Of a stretch of DNA of 64,000 nucleotides, positions 25,988 to 35,941 are shown piece by piece; position 1 is the stretch's first letter, and each line of letters opens with the position of its first letter. The notes beneath the pieces were generated by a model. That model ran no database searches. It was not told the DNA's origin and was given only the letters and a program-made list of their open reading frames with translations. Made by a program: the position numbers and the translations under genes. The DNA is taken from positions 1-64,000 of the forward strand of contig NZ_FZMO01000525.1 in the NCBI RefSeq assembly GCF_900197875.1, read 5' to 3'. The DNA is from Frankia canadensis (GTDB lineage Bacteria; Actinomycetota; Actinomycetes; Frankiales; Frankiaceae).

Positions 25988-26419
25988 GGCATCTCCATGG
26001 GGGATCTCTGTCGGCTCTCGACCGTGCGGATGCTAATACGGCGAGTGGAGGTGGCCGCCGTGCCGGTGCGGACCGGCGAGTCCTCCCACCCCACTCCTCG
26101 CGCGCCGCGCGGAAGATCTGTCCGTGGGCGCGGATCGTGGATATCCCCATGACGCGGTATGGCATCCGCGATGCCCGGATCAATCGTCTTCCCCCGTAGA
26201 GGGATGGTAAGGACAACTGGTGGGAGATTCGGCGCGGTAGGAGCTGGGCGACACGCCGACGCGGCCGAGATCGTGGACGCGGGCGGGGCCCCCACCCCGC
26301 CGAGCACACCGGACGGTCATAGCCGGCGGACGTGACGGAGCCGACCGGCCGAATGGCGCGCGGGGGAGCGTCACGCGACTATCGCCAGGTGCCGCTCGAC
26401 ACTGTGACGTGATCGGGAG
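25988..26419. other. divergent intergenic region, no gene seen
   Basis: About 430 bases between the divergent chitinase-like and acyltransferase genes. Open frames here are short or antisense-like. Promoters for both genes are expected but I could not assign them. Confidence 0.4.
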
Positions 26420-28798
26420 ATGTCGTCCCGGGCCCCGGTCGGGGGGAGCGCCGATGTGTCGGCGGCGGGCTTGGACAGCCGGACCGGCTGGGTGGGGCGG
26501 GCAGCCGAACCGACCCTGGATCCACGGGGCGCGGCGGGTCGGGAGCGCCCCTTCCGGCCGGACATCGAGGGCCTGCGCGCGGTCGCGGTGCTGCTCGTCG
26601 TCCTCGACCATGCGGCGCTGGGTGTTCGGGGTGGCTTTGTCGGTGTCGACGTCTTCTTCGTGATCTCCGGTTTCCTCATCACCCGGTACCTGCTGCGGGA
26701 ACGGGCGACAACCGGGCGGATCTCGTGTGCGCGTTTCTACGCCCGCCGGGCGCGCCGCATCATGCCCGCGGCCGCGCTGGTCATCGTCGCGACGACGGCC
26801 GCCTCGTGGGCCTGGCTGTCGCCGCTGCGGCTGCGGGAGAGCGCACGCGAGGGGATCTGGGCGGCGCTGTCGCTCATCAACCTTGTGCTCGCCCGGGACG
26901 GGACCGACTACCTCCGGGCCAGCGGCCCGCCGTCCGTGTTCCAGCACTACTGGTCGCTGGCGGTGGAGGAACAGCTCTACCTCGTCTGGCCGGTCCTGAT
27001 CACCCTTGCTGCCGGGCTCGCCGGTGCCCGTTCCCGCGGCGGGCGGCGGGCGGGGGACGAGGCCGGTCGGGTCAGGCCGCGGGGCGCGGACCGCGCGGTG
27101 GTCATCGCCCTGCTCGCCGTCGCCGGCGGCTCGTTCGCGCTCAGTGTGATCGTGACGGCCCGGTCGGCGCCCTGGGCGTACTTCGGCGGGCACACCCGGA
27201 TCTGGGAGCCCGCGGTCGGCGCACTGGTCGCGACCGGGACGGCGAGTTTCGGGCGGCTGCGCCCCGCGGTGGCGTCGCCGCTGAGCTGGCTTGGCCTGGC
27301 CGGGATCCTCACCGCCGCGTTCCTGCTGGATCGGGGCGTGCCGTTCCCGGGCGTCGCCGCCGTGCTGCCCGTGCTCGCGACGGCCTGCGTCCTGGCCGGC
27401 GGCTGCGCCGCGCCGGCGCTCGGTGCCGAACTGCTGCTGGGCCGGGCACCGCTGCGACTCCTCGGCCGGCTCAGCTACTCCTGGTACCTCTGGCACTGGC
27501 CGATGCTGCAGATCTGGGCGCAGGCGACCGGCCGTCCGCTGGCCCTCGGCCAACGGGCGGCGGCCGCCCTGGCCTCGCTGCTGCTGGCCGTGGTCACCTA
27601 TCGCCTGGTGGAGAGGCCGGCCCGGTCCCGGCCCGTACTGGTCCGCCGCCCCCTGCTCGGGCTCGGGCTCGGCGCGTCGTGCGCGGCGGCGGTCTGCGTG
27701 AGCTCGATCCTGGCCGTGGCCCTGGTCTCGGTGCCGGGCGGCACCGCCGCGGGGCCGGCGCGCCCGCTGGGGGACCCGGCGTCCGCCGCGCACGTGCACG
27801 ATCCGGCGGCGGCCGAGAGCGTGCTGCGGGCCGACCTGGCCAGGGCGTCGGCGGAATCCCGCTTCACTGGCGTCACGGCAAGCCCGCTCACCTCGCTGCT
27901 CGCGCGTGCGCTGCGGGTAGACCGTCTGCCGCCTGACCTCACACCCTCCCTGGGCACCGCGCAGGACGACCGCCAGGCGAACCGGTGTCTCGCGATGTTC
28001 GCGCAGACCGCGCCGGCCGGCTGCGTCGTCGGGGACCCGGCGGGGCGGACGACCGTCGTGCTGTTCGGCGACTCGCACGCCAGCCAGTGGTCCGCGCCGC
28101 TGGACACCATCGGAAGGGAACGGCACTGGCGGGTCCTGCTGTTCGCCAAGGCCGACTGCCCGCCCGCGCCGTACCGGGACTACATCGAGGACGCTCTCGG
28201 CCGGCCGTACACCGAGTGCGACACCTGGCGGGCCGACGTCCTGCGGACGATCGCCCGGCTGCGGCCGAACCTGGTCGTGGTCGGCTCGCAGGCCCGCGAC
28301 CGCCTGGCCGGCCGGGGCCCGGGCGTGCTGGCCGGGCTGGTGCGCGACCTGCGCGCGACGGGCGCCGCGGTCGTCTTCCTCCGGGACACCCCGTTCCCCG
28401 GGTTCAACGTGCTCGACTGCCTGGCGCGGCACCCGGCGAGGATCTCGGCGTGCGCGGTGTCGATCGCCGCGTCGAGGCTGGCCTCGTCGGCGCGCCAGAT
28501 CGACAACCGCGGGGCTCGCGAGGGCGGCGCGCTGCTCGTCGACCCGGCCGGTTGGCTGTGCACCGCCGACGGCTGCCCGCTGGTCGTCGGGAACGTGCTC
28601 GTCTACCGCGACTGGAGCCATCTCTCGGACACGTACGCGAGGCTGCTCGCCCCCTACCTCGGCCCGGCGTTGGCCGCCGCGCTGCACGCCGGCCCGAGCG
28701 GGCCGGCGCGCGCGCCGGTCGGGTTGTGGCCGGCGGCCGAGCCGGGCCACCGGGAATGGAGGATCCTCGTCGGCGACCTGGCCCGTGGTCCTGCTTGA
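26420..28798 (+). CDS. acyltransferase 3 family membrane protein with C-terminal SGNH domain (OafA-like)
   Basis: Up to 792 residues. ATG 26420 has GGGAG almost touching it; GTG 26456, behind GGGGGGAG, is a likelier start. The acyltransferase domain begins RPDIEGLRAVAVLLVVLDHA and contains VDVFFVISGFLITRYLL plus about ten membrane segments. The C-terminal SGNH hydrolase-like domain has VVLFGDSHASQW (Ser at ~551) and ends with a DWSHLS-type Asp/His motif. OafA-like proteins O-acetylate cell-surface polysaccharides, with the SGNH part handing on the acyl group outside the membrane. Confidence 0.87.
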   Translation: MSSRAPVGGSADVSAAGLDSRTGWVGRAAEPTLDPRGAAGRERPFRPDIEGLRAVAVLLVVLDHAALGVRGGFVGVDVFFVISGFLITRYLLRERATTGRISCARFYARRARRIMPAAALVIVATTAASWAWLSPLRLRESAREGIWAALSLINLVLARDGTDYLRASGPPSVFQHYWSLAVEEQLYLVWPVLITLAAGLAGARSRGGRRAGDEAGRVRPRGADRAVVIALLAVAGGSFALSVIVTARSAPWAYFGGHTRIWEPAVGALVATGTASFGRLRPAVASPLSWLGLAGILTAAFLLDRGVPFPGVAAVLPVLATACVLAGGCAAPALGAELLLGRAPLRLLGRLSYSWYLWHWPMLQIWAQATGRPLALGQRAAAALASLLLAVVTYRLVERPARSRPVLVRRPLLGLGLGASCAAAVCVSSILAVALVSVPGGTAAGPARPLGDPASAAHVHDPAAAESVLRADLARASAESRFTGVTASPLTSLLARALRVDRLPPDLTPSLGTAQDDRQANRCLAMFAQTAPAGCVVGDPAGRTTVVLFGDSHASQWSAPLDTIGRERHWRVLLFAKADCPPAPYRDYIEDALGRPYTECDTWRADVLRTIARLRPNLVVVGSQARDRLAGRGPGVLAGLVRDLRATGAAVVFLRDTPFPGFNVLDCLARHPARISACAVSIAASRLASSARQIDNRGAREGGALLVDPAGWLCTADGCPLVVGNVLVYRDWSHLSDTYARLLAPYLGPALAAALHAGPSGPARAPVGLWPAAEPGHREWRILVGDLARGPA

Positions 28799-28877
28799 CC
28801 TGGAGCGCGCTCGAAGGTGGAGACTCGGGGGTGCCGGTGCTCCACCCGTCTGTCTTATCGAGAGGACCCCGCCGACG

Positions 28878-29873
28878 ATGCAGTTCACCCAGCTCGGCCG
28901 TTCCGGTCTGTCCGTCTCGCGGCTGTGCCTCGGCACGATGAACTTCGGTCCGCTGACCAGCGAGGCCGACTCCCACGCGATCATGGACGCGGCGCACGGG
29001 TACGGCATCAACTTCTTCGACACGGCCAACGCCTACGGCCTGCGCTCGGCCGGTGCGTCGGGCCAGGGCGAGGGGAAGGGCTACACCGAGTCGATCATCG
29101 GCCGCTGGTTCGCGCAGGGCGGCGGGCGCCGGGAGCGCACGGTGCTGGCGACGAAGGTCTACAGCCCGATGGGGGAGTGGCCCAACGAGGGCAGGCTGTC
29201 GGCACTCAACATCCGCCGTGCCCTGGACGCGAGCCTGACCCGCCTGCAGACCGACCACATCGATCTCTACCAGTTCCACCACGTCGACCGCGCCACCCCA
29301 TGGGACGAGATCTGGCAGGCCATCGACGTCGCCGTCACGGCCGGCAAGATCCTCTACGTCGGCAGCAGCAACTTCGCCGGCTGGCACATCGCCGCCGCGC
29401 AGGCCGCCGCCGCCCAGCGCGGCACGTTCGGCCTGGTCAGCGAGCAGCCGATCTACAACCTGCTCACCCGCGAGATCGAGCTGGAGGTGCTGCCCGCCGC
29501 GCGGCACTACGGCGTGGGCCTGCTGCCGTGGTCTCCGCTGCACAGCGGTCTGCTCGGCGGCGTCCTGCGCAAGGAGCGCGAGGGCAGGCGGCGGGTCGAG
29601 GGCCGCGCCGCGCAGGCCCTGGAGGCCCATCGCACCCAGATCGGGGCCTTCGAGGACTTCGCCGCCGAGCTCGGCCAGGAGCCCGGCGACGTCGCGCTCG
29701 CCTGGCTGCTGCACCAGCCGGCCGTCACCGCGCCGATCGTCGGCCCGCGCATCTCCCAGCAGCTGGACGACGCCGTCCGGGCCCTCGATGTCACCCTGGA
29801 CGACAAGGCGCTCGCCCGGCTGGACGAGATCTTCCCCGGCTACCGGACGGCACCCGAGCACTTCGCCTGGTAG
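28878..29873 (+). CDS. aldo/keto reductase
   Basis: ATG 28878 gives 331 residues (MQFTQLGRSGLSVSRLCLG). Catalytic residues are recognisable: Asp and Tyr in FFDTANAYG, Lys in VLATKVY and His in YQFHHVD. The family reduces aldehydes and ketones with NADPH through a TIM barrel. It follows the acyltransferase by 79 bases and may share its transcript. Its last ~45 codons are duplicated at 16345-16481, where they interrupt a radical SAM gene, so this locus has taken part in recombination. Confidence 0.88.
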   Translation: MQFTQLGRSGLSVSRLCLGTMNFGPLTSEADSHAIMDAAHGYGINFFDTANAYGLRSAGASGQGEGKGYTESIIGRWFAQGGGRRERTVLATKVYSPMGEWPNEGRLSALNIRRALDASLTRLQTDHIDLYQFHHVDRATPWDEIWQAIDVAVTAGKILYVGSSNFAGWHIAAAQAAAAQRGTFGLVSEQPIYNLLTREIELEVLPAARHYGVGLLPWSPLHSGLLGGVLRKEREGRRRVEGRAAQALEAHRTQIGAFEDFAAELGQEPGDVALAWLLHQPAVTAPIVGPRISQQLDDAVRALDVTLDDKALARLDEIFPGYRTAPEHFAW

Positions 29874-29967
29874 CGAAGGCCGCCCCACACGGCGACCGCC
29901 GGCCTGACCGTGCGGCGCGGCTGGACCGGCCGGCGGCTCCCCCCTCGGCGGGTGAGCGTCGGCCGGC

Positions 29968-30600
29968 CTACCAGGCGCGGCCGCGGGGCAGGTCGGGCAG
30001 GTGCGGCGCGGACAGATGCAGGACCTCGTAGGTCTCGGTGGCCTCCGCGTCCACTGACGCGCCATCGCGCCACAGGACGAACCGGACGAGCTGCCAGTGC
30101 CGGGGATCGAGCGCGAGCACCGCGGTGTGCACGTCCTCGTGGCGGGCCAGGTTCGTGAGGCGCTCGATCTCCGCCGCCACCCGGCTCGTCTGGTCGTCGT
30201 CCTCGCCGCCGTCGGTCGGGTGGGTCAGGCGGGCCTGGTTGGCGGGCAGCGCGGCGACCAGGCGGGACGCGGCCCTCGGGGTGGCGGCGCGGGCCGGGCC
30301 GGCCACGGCGGCCACGCCCATCCAGTGGTGGACCGCCGGGCGCCCGAAGTCGCGGATGATGTTCTGGAAGCCGGCCCCGCCGACGAGGAACCGTCCCATC
30401 GCGCCGATGTCCGTCCACAGGTAGAACGGCGCGTACTGGTTGACGGACGCACCGGCGACGCCACGTTCCTGGATGAGGTACGCCTTGAGCCCCAGGCCGG
30501 CGCGGTCGTCGAGGGCGGATCCGGACCCGGCCACCCGCCGCCGGATGATCCCCATGTTGTAGTCGGCGGGCAGGGTGATCTCGTACTGCTTCGCGTACAT
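29968..30600 (-). CDS. DUF4865-like protein
   Basis: ATG 30600 opens MYAKQYEITLPADYNMGIIR, characteristic of the DUF4865 family, giving 210 residues, with LGLKAYLIQERG and QYAPFYLWTD following. The function is unknown; the compact alpha/beta character resembles monooxygenase-type ABM domains. It is co-oriented with and just downstream of the TetR regulator, which probably controls it. Confidence 0.72.
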   Translation of the reverse strand: MYAKQYEITLPADYNMGIIRRRVAGSGSALDDRAGLGLKAYLIQERGVAGASVNQYAPFYLWTDIGAMGRFLVGGAGFQNIIRDFGRPAVHHWMGVAAVAGPARAATPRAASRLVAALPANQARLTHPTDGGEDDDQTSRVAAEIERLTNLARHEDVHTAVLALDPRHWQLVRFVLWRDGASVDAEATETYEVLHLSAPHLPDLPRGRAW

Positions 30601-30652
30601 CGACGGTCGTCCTCTCGGTCGTGCCGTGGGATGGACCTGCTCGCCGGGCGGG

Positions 30653-31231
30653 CTATCCGGACCGCGGGGTGCGGGAAGCCGTGGACAGCAGGCCGAGCGC
30701 GCCGTCGACGGCCTCGGTGAACGCGGCGGGGGAGTTCTGCGCGCGGGCCAGGACGTAGCCGCCCTGCAGGACCGCGACGATGGTGGACGCCGTCGCCGAC
30801 GGATCGAGCGCCGCGTCCAGCTCGCCGCGATCACGCCCCTCGGTGAGGACCGCGGCGAGGCGGGTGCGCAGCCAGGTGAAGGTCTCCTCGACGGGCCGGC
30901 GCAGCGCCGGGTCGGCCATCACGTCCGGATCCTGGGTGAGCCGGCCGATCGGGCAGCCGCGCAGCACGTCGCGCTCGCGGCGCAGGTAGGCGGTGATGCG
31001 TTCGACGGCCGTGCCGGGCGCGGCGAACTGCCTTTCGGCCTCGGCGCGCAGCTCGGCCGCGGTGCGGGTGATCGCGGCCAGCGCCAGCTCCGGCTTGCCG
31101 CTGAAGTGGTGGTACATGCTGCCCTGCCCGGCCCCCGCACGCTGCTGGATGGCCCGGGGGCTCGTGCCGACATAGCCACGCTCCCACAACAGTTCGCGCG
31201 TGCTTTCGACAAGACGATCCACCGTGCTCAC
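30653..31231 (-). CDS. TetR-family regulator
   Basis: A 192-residue protein from GTG 31231. The N-terminal helix-turn-helix is STRELLWERGYVGTSPRAIQ, continuing QRAGAGQGSMYHHFSGKPEL. The C-terminal ligand domain (CPIGRLTQDPDV) fits TetR_C-type regulators. A -10-like TACACT (minus strand, 31243-31238) lies six bases before the GTG, so the message may be leaderless. A palindrome overlapping this box suggests autorepression. The DUF4865-like gene downstream is probably co-regulated. Confidence 0.85.
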   Translation of the reverse strand: MSTVDRLVESTRELLWERGYVGTSPRAIQQRAGAGQGSMYHHFSGKPELALAAITRTAAELRAEAERQFAAPGTAVERITAYLRRERDVLRGCPIGRLTQDPDVMADPALRRPVEETFTWLRTRLAAVLTEGRDRGELDAALDPSATASTIVAVLQGGYVLARAQNSPAAFTEAVDGALGLLSTASRTPRSG

Positions 31232-31239
31232 CTGAATAG

Positions 31240-31259
31240 TGTACCTACTGGTATGTACA
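31240..31259. promoter_or_regulatory. candidate TetR operator
   Basis: TGTACCTACTGGTATGTACA is an imperfect palindrome with 8 of 10 matches per arm. It overlaps the TACACT -10-like box of the TetR gene whose start is nine bases away. Confidence 0.55.
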
Positions 31260-31469
31260 GCGGCGGCGGGGCGTGGGGTGCGAGCGGATCGTCTACCACC
31301 CCGCCACCGACACGGTGCAACGATTCCCGGTCGCCGCCTCGCCCCCCGGGGCGTGTTCTCTCTGGAACGAGCACCTTCTCCCTGGTGGACAACTGATCGC
31401 GTGGCCTGATCGGCACTGAAACGTCGGGTGGGCTCACGGCGCCAGGTCGAGGCAATAGCATCAGGCCCG

Positions 31470-31922
31470 ATGCCGACCCTGCTGATCGTCCACCACACCC
31501 CGTCACCGTCCATGCAGGCGATGTTGGAGGCCGTGCTCGCTGGTGCCAGGGACGAGGCGATCGAGGGCGTGGAGGTCGTGGTACGCCCGGCCCTGGCGGC
31601 CACCGCAGTTGATGTGCTGGCCGCCGACGGCTACCTGCTCGGGACGCCGGCCAACATCGGCTACATGTCAGGGGCTCTGAAGCACTTCTTTGATCAAGCC
31701 TATTACCCTTGCTTGGAAGCCACGATCGGTCGGCCGTATGCCCTGTACGTCCACGGCGGCTCTGACACCACGGGCGCGGTCCGAAGCGTGGAGACGATCG
31801 CCACGGGCCTGACGTGGAAGCGCTTGCGGGAGCCGGTCACGGTGATCGGCGCGCTGGACGCGAAGGATCGTGAGGCCTGCTGGGAACTGGGTGCCGCTAC
31901 CGCCGCGAGCCTGATGCCGTAA
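31470..31922 (+). CDS. flavodoxin-like / NAD(P)H-dependent oxidoreductase family protein (intact copy B)
   Basis: ATG 31470 gives 150 residues. PTLLIVHHTPSPSMQAML is the phosphate-binding first loop of the flavodoxin fold, DGYLLGTPANIGYMSGALK is the FMN-contacting segment, and FFDQAYY with LYVHGGSDTTGAVRSVETI completes the fold. It lacks the acidic insertion of electron-carrier flavodoxins and is nearer the NAD(P)H:quinone or FMN reductase group. It is the only complete member of a repeat family: at least eight partial copies of its 3' end occur in this window, all in the same orientation. Confidence 0.85.
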   Translation: MPTLLIVHHTPSPSMQAMLEAVLAGARDEAIEGVEVVVRPALAATAVDVLAADGYLLGTPANIGYMSGALKHFFDQAYYPCLEATIGRPYALYVHGGSDTTGAVRSVETIATGLTWKRLREPVTVIGALDAKDREACWELGAATAASLMP

Positions 31923-32506
31923 CCGACTGGCAGCCCCACCCCGTAGGTCGAGCGTCCCGCCTTGGCCGGATGGGTGAATCGCGGAGAGTACTGGAACCGC
32001 GGGCTGCTGGTCCGCGTTCGGTTGGAAACCCGCCAAACTGACTGATGTGACCGGTAGCGCTCAGCGAGTGGTTGCCGAGAGAGTCTTGGGCACTTCCTAC
32101 GCGGTCGTCTCTCGCAGACCTCTATGATCCGGCCCTTCTGATGGGCTCTCGAAGGCGATCGGTGCGACGGGGAAGGGGTTTCGGCCAGTACTTGTCGCCC
32201 AGCCATACCTGCCCGGCCCTCGGTAGGTTTCGTGCGCCTCCGGGCGCCGTGCACGGTTACTCCCGACCATCGCCGAGATCGCACCGGGCACGTCATCCCC
32301 CCGCTCTGCGGACCTCCGCCGGAGCATTGACGCGTCATGCATGAATAGGTCATCAGGTCGTCGTCCAGCGGGTACCGGTTGGTTGGCACGCGAGCCAGTG
32401 ATCCTTTCGAGACCGGTCTGGCGGGTTTTGAACACGACGGAGGCTGGGGACTTCCCTGCATCGGAACCACCCTTCCCGTCGATGCCGCCGACCGGTGTCA
32501 GAGGTG
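31923..32506. other. region downstream of the intact flavodoxin-like gene, no intact gene
   Basis: The first ~70 bases (GTAGGTCGAGCGTCCCG and onward) are shared with the flank of copy F at 39400-39470. A short match to the HepT remnant follows near 32015-32045 (CGGTTGGA...CTGACTGA). TGACGCGTCA at 32328-32337 is a perfect palindrome of unknown role. No coding region is recognised. Confidence 0.45.
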
Positions 32507-33646
32507 TCAGGAATGGCTGTCAAAATAGCGGTCGCGGAGTTTGTCGTAGGTGTCGTCAGCGTGCATCTGCAGGATGGCGGCATTGACCTTCTTTCGCAGG
32601 GTGCTGCCGGTGGGGAAGGCGATGCCGTACTCCTCCGGGTCGAAGACCGCCGCCGCGAGGGTCTCTTTCTGCCCGGCCGCGACGTCAATGTGGTGCTGCA
32701 GGACGGGTGAATCGTAGACGATGGCGTCCGCGTCGCTGTTTCGCAGCAACGGGTAGGCGGCGTCGATCGACGCCACGGTGCGGGGCGAGATGTCGTGGCG
32801 GCGCAGGTAGCTGTCGGCGGTGGAGCCGCGGACGGTCACCACCCGCTTTCCGGGCAGGTCGGAGACCCCGGTGATGCCCGTCCGGATGGATTTCACGGTG
32901 AGCTGGGTCGTGATGGACGCGGTGAACAGGGAGACGAACACGAGCCCGGCGATGAGCCAGGCCAGCGTGACGATTTTTACGACCGGCCGCTGCGGACTGC
33001 CCAGGTCGCCGGCGAGGCCGATGGCGGCAGCCCGGAACATCCCGTCACCCATCCGCCGGTGCCAGCGTTGTCTGCTGCTGGTCCTGGTCACGGCTGAGGT
33101 GATGGCACCGGCGAGGACCAGCATGAACAGCAGCGCCACGAGATAGCGTCCGGTGGCGGGGGAGAGGAAGTTCGAAAGCTGGTGGGAGACATCGAGCCCG
33201 GCGGGTGAGTCGTTGGTGAGGATCTGCAGCCCGGCATCGAACATCGGGTAGGAGAAATCGACTTCCGCCTCCCGGTCGGCAGTGATCGAAATCCCGGAGA
33301 TCGCCGCGTCGATCTGGTTGTCCCTGGCCGCGTCGACGAGATGCTGCACGCTGTCGTACCAGACGAACTTCGTGTTCCAGCCGTTGCGCCGGGCGATGTC
33401 GTTCCACAGGTCGATGCTGAATCCGGAGTTCTGGCCGGCACCGTCCTTGCCGACGAACGGGTCGAGCTCCTTGATGCCGACCGTGATCGTGCTTCCGGAC
33501 GTGCCGGTGGCCGTCGCGCTGCCGGGCGCCGCAGGCGTGGCCGCCCGGGCCGGCGCCTCGGGCAGCGCCAGCGCCAGGAATGCCGTGAGGAGAAGGAGCC
33601 AGATCAGCGCGTGCCGCGCCGGGCGCTGCCCCCTGAACAAAGCCAT
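32507..33646 (-). CDS. prokaryotic ionotropic glutamate receptor-like protein (SBP_bac_3 split by a channel pore)
   Basis: ATG 33646 with GGGGG upstream gives 379 residues. A signal/anchor segment (ALIWLLLLTAFLALALPEAP) precedes the first half of a solute-binding domain (ITVGIKELDPFVGK, NSGFSIDLWNDIARRNGW, DAAISGISITADREAEVDFS). Two membrane helices (~165-187 and ~220-246) enclose a re-entrant-loop-like stretch, and the second ligand-binding half follows (GKRVVTVRGSTADSYL). This S1-M1-P-M2-S2 order is that of GluR0-type ligand-gated channels. The K+ filter TVGYG is absent, so selectivity is unknown. Ligand probably an amino acid. Confidence 0.85.
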   Translation of the reverse strand: MALFRGQRPARHALIWLLLLTAFLALALPEAPARAATPAAPGSATATGTSGSTITVGIKELDPFVGKDGAGQNSGFSIDLWNDIARRNGWNTKFVWYDSVQHLVDAARDNQIDAAISGISITADREAEVDFSYPMFDAGLQILTNDSPAGLDVSHQLSNFLSPATGRYLVALLFMLVLAGAITSAVTRTSSRQRWHRRMGDGMFRAAAIGLAGDLGSPQRPVVKIVTLAWLIAGLVFVSLFTASITTQLTVKSIRTGITGVSDLPGKRVVTVRGSTADSYLRRHDISPRTVASIDAAYPLLRNSDADAIVYDSPVLQHHIDVAAGQKETLAAAVFDPEEYGIAFPTGSTLRKKVNAAILQMHADDTYDKLRDRYFDSHS

Positions 33647-34314
33647 GTCCAAGCCCCCTACCGCGTGGGTCAAGGTCGAACGGTGCACCGAACTAAGTCC
33701 ATTGCCGAGCGAGTCTGCATAGGGACGAATTTGTCTGTCCAGCTTCTGTCCGGGTCGCGACACGCGGACATCTTTCGCCGGAGACGTCCGCGAGATTCCG
33801 GCATGGTGATCGGCCGCGGCGCATCATTACCGGACTGCCGCCCTCTCCCGGAGATACCTACGGTTGCCCGGGTGATGGGCTATCCTGGGATGCCCCGGGG
33901 CCCGCTGCTGTGCAGGCACCGCCATCCGCTACGACGAGTCCCCGTGGTTCTACGTGGTTCTCACCACGACAGATGCTGAGGTCGTCCACGACCACCTCAG
34001 GCTTGGCACAGGCCACAGCCGGGGTCGGCCAGGATCCGTGGGACCAGAATGCGGCGTCGGATGTGAGCCAGGGGATGACACGGCCAGGCGCTGAGTATCC
34101 GGCGCGCCAGTCGTGGAAACGTAGCGTGACCGCCTGACGTGCGCGCGGGTTCGCGACCCCGGCGGTGTGATCGTGCAGCTCGTCGACTGGAAGGGGAAAG
34201 CTGCCCTGCCGATGGTGCAGGCGTAGCTGAATCCGTGCGGGAGGCGAAACGGCGGGATTACGGGAAGCATCACGTGACGACGCCCGGCGGTCGGCCGTAC
34301 TGCAGGTTGGGCCC
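33647..34314. other. intergenic region with no recognised gene
   Basis: About 670 bases between the divergent receptor and MFS genes. Both strands have open frames with no recognisable domains; the content looks like degraded coding sequence. The lower-GC part at about 33700-33860 probably includes the receptor promoter. Confidence 0.4.
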
Positions 34315-35502
34315 ATGTGCAGTCAGAGCGCGCTGTCGTCACCGACCGGCGAGGCCAGCCCCCCGGCGACAGGCTGGCTGCCGGTCGCCGCCCTCGCGTC
34401 GGGGACGACGGTGCTGGTGACGAGCGAGTTCCTGCCGGCCGGCGTGCTGCCGACGATGGCCGCCGACATTGGCGTCAGCGACGGTGTCGCCGGTCTGGCG
34501 ATCGCGGTCACCGCGATCGCCGGTGCCCTGACCGCGCCCAGCATCGCGCTGCTGCTGCCGCGGACCGACCGGCGGGTGGCGCTCGTCGCGCTGCTGGCCG
34601 TCGGCGCGGTCGCGAACATCGCGGTGGCGGTCGCCCCGGACTTCGCCGTCCTGCTGGTGGGCCGGTTCGTGCTCGGCGTCGCGCTCGCGGGCTTCTGGTC
34701 GTTCGCCTTTGGCGTGGGTGTGACCGTGGTTCCCGGCCGGTCGCGCGTCGTGTCGGCCTCGCTCGCGTTCGGGGTGAGCCTCGCGACGGCGCTGGGGGTC
34801 CCGGTCGCCGCGCTGCTCGGTAACGGTGTCGGGTGGCGGGCCGCGTTCGCCGGTGCCGCGGCGGTCTGCGTCCTGGCCGCGGCCTGGTTGGCGTGCATGT
34901 TGCCGTCCGTGCCGGCTCATCCCTTCGCTGGTCTGCCGATGCTGCGGCAGGCTGTCGGGAACCGGCAACTCATGGCGGGAATCGGATGCGTCGGGTTCAC
35001 CGCGTTCGGGAACTTCGCCAGCTACCCGTACATCCGGCTCGCGATCGAGCGGGTGAGTGCTCCCCAGACGACATGGCTGCTCGTCGCCTGGGGAGTTGGC
35101 GGGATGGTGGGCAACGTCATCGCCGGCGCGCTCGCCGCGAGGCTGCGGCTGCTGGCGGCCGGGGCGCCGGTCTTGTTGGGGGTGAGCCTGCTGGTCACCG
35201 CCGGCGCGGGCTCGCCCGCCCCGCTCGCGTTCGGGATCGTGCTGTGGGGTTTCGCGTTCAACATGGTGCCGGTGGCCACCCAGCTGTGGGTGACCAGAGT
35301 CGAGCCGGACCGCGTCGAGTCCGCGGTGTCGCTTCAGGTGACGGCGTTCCAGGTCGCGATCACGGCGGGCGCGGCGGCCGGCGGAGCGCTGCTCGACGCC
35401 CATGGCGTGCGGGTGCCCCTGCTCGCCGGCGCCGCCGCGGCACTCGCGGCTGGCCTCGGATTCGGCCTGCTACGCCTGCCCCGCGCCGCAGACCGCACAT
35501 GA
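34315..35502 (+). CDS. MFS transporter (DHA1/AraJ-like)
   Basis: A 395-residue protein with twelve predicted membrane segments. VTSEFLPAGVLPTMAADIGVS is the family's first-helix signature, RTDRRVALVALLAVGAVANI the loop 2-3 region and GRFVLGVALAGFWSF helix 4. It resembles AraJ/YdhP-type drug or sugar exporters that use the proton gradient. ATG 34315 has no clear ribosome site. It is separated from the truncated flavodoxin copy D by 140 bases. Confidence 0.87.
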   Translation: MCSQSALSSPTGEASPPATGWLPVAALASGTTVLVTSEFLPAGVLPTMAADIGVSDGVAGLAIAVTAIAGALTAPSIALLLPRTDRRVALVALLAVGAVANIAVAVAPDFAVLLVGRFVLGVALAGFWSFAFGVGVTVVPGRSRVVSASLAFGVSLATALGVPVAALLGNGVGWRAAFAGAAAVCVLAAAWLACMLPSVPAHPFAGLPMLRQAVGNRQLMAGIGCVGFTAFGNFASYPYIRLAIERVSAPQTTWLLVAWGVGGMVGNVIAGALAARLRLLAAGAPVLLGVSLLVTAGAGSPAPLAFGIVLWGFAFNMVPVATQLWVTRVEPDRVESAVSLQVTAFQVAITAGAAAGGALLDAHGVRVPLLAGAAAALAAGLGFGLLRLPRAADRT

Positions 35503-35640
35503 GGCTCGGACACTCTCATGGGCGAGGCTCAAGGGGGGATGGGAAGCACCTGAAGCTGATCATGGCCCGGTCGACATGTCGCGTCAGGCGGCCTGATCTT
35601 GTGGGCACGCAGCGTGATCGTGCCAGGTATGCAACTTTCT

Positions 35641-35886
35641 GCAAGTTCTTTGACCAAGCCTATTACCCTTGCTTGGAAGCAGCCATCGGTCGGCCGTATG
35701 CCCTGTATGTCCATGGCAACAGCGACACGACCGGCGCGATCCGCAGCGTCGAGACCATCACCACCGGGCTGAGATGGAAGCGCCTTCGGGAGCCGCTGTC
35801 GGCCATTGGCGAGGTCGCCCGCCGCTGTACGCGAGGCCTGTTGGGAGCTCGGCGCCACAGTTTCGGCCAGCCTGATGCCCGATTGA
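35641..35886 (+). pseudogene. flavodoxin-like gene 3'-half remnant (copy D)
   Basis: Reads KFFDQAYYPCLEAAIGRPYA and on through RSVETITTGLRWKRLREPL, nearly identical to the second half of the intact gene, then shifts frame and resumes as EACWELGATVSASLMPD before the stop. The 5' half is absent. Confidence 0.85.
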
Positions 35887-35941
35887 CTCGGGCGCGTCGG
35901 TATGGAACCCAGCGTGACCGCGCGACGTACGCGACCCTCCT

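Noticed and set aside
26180-29029. A 949-codon minus-strand open frame opposite the acyltransferase
   Set aside because: No domain, Arg/Pro/Gly-rich shadow of a well-defined membrane acyltransferase/SGNH gene.
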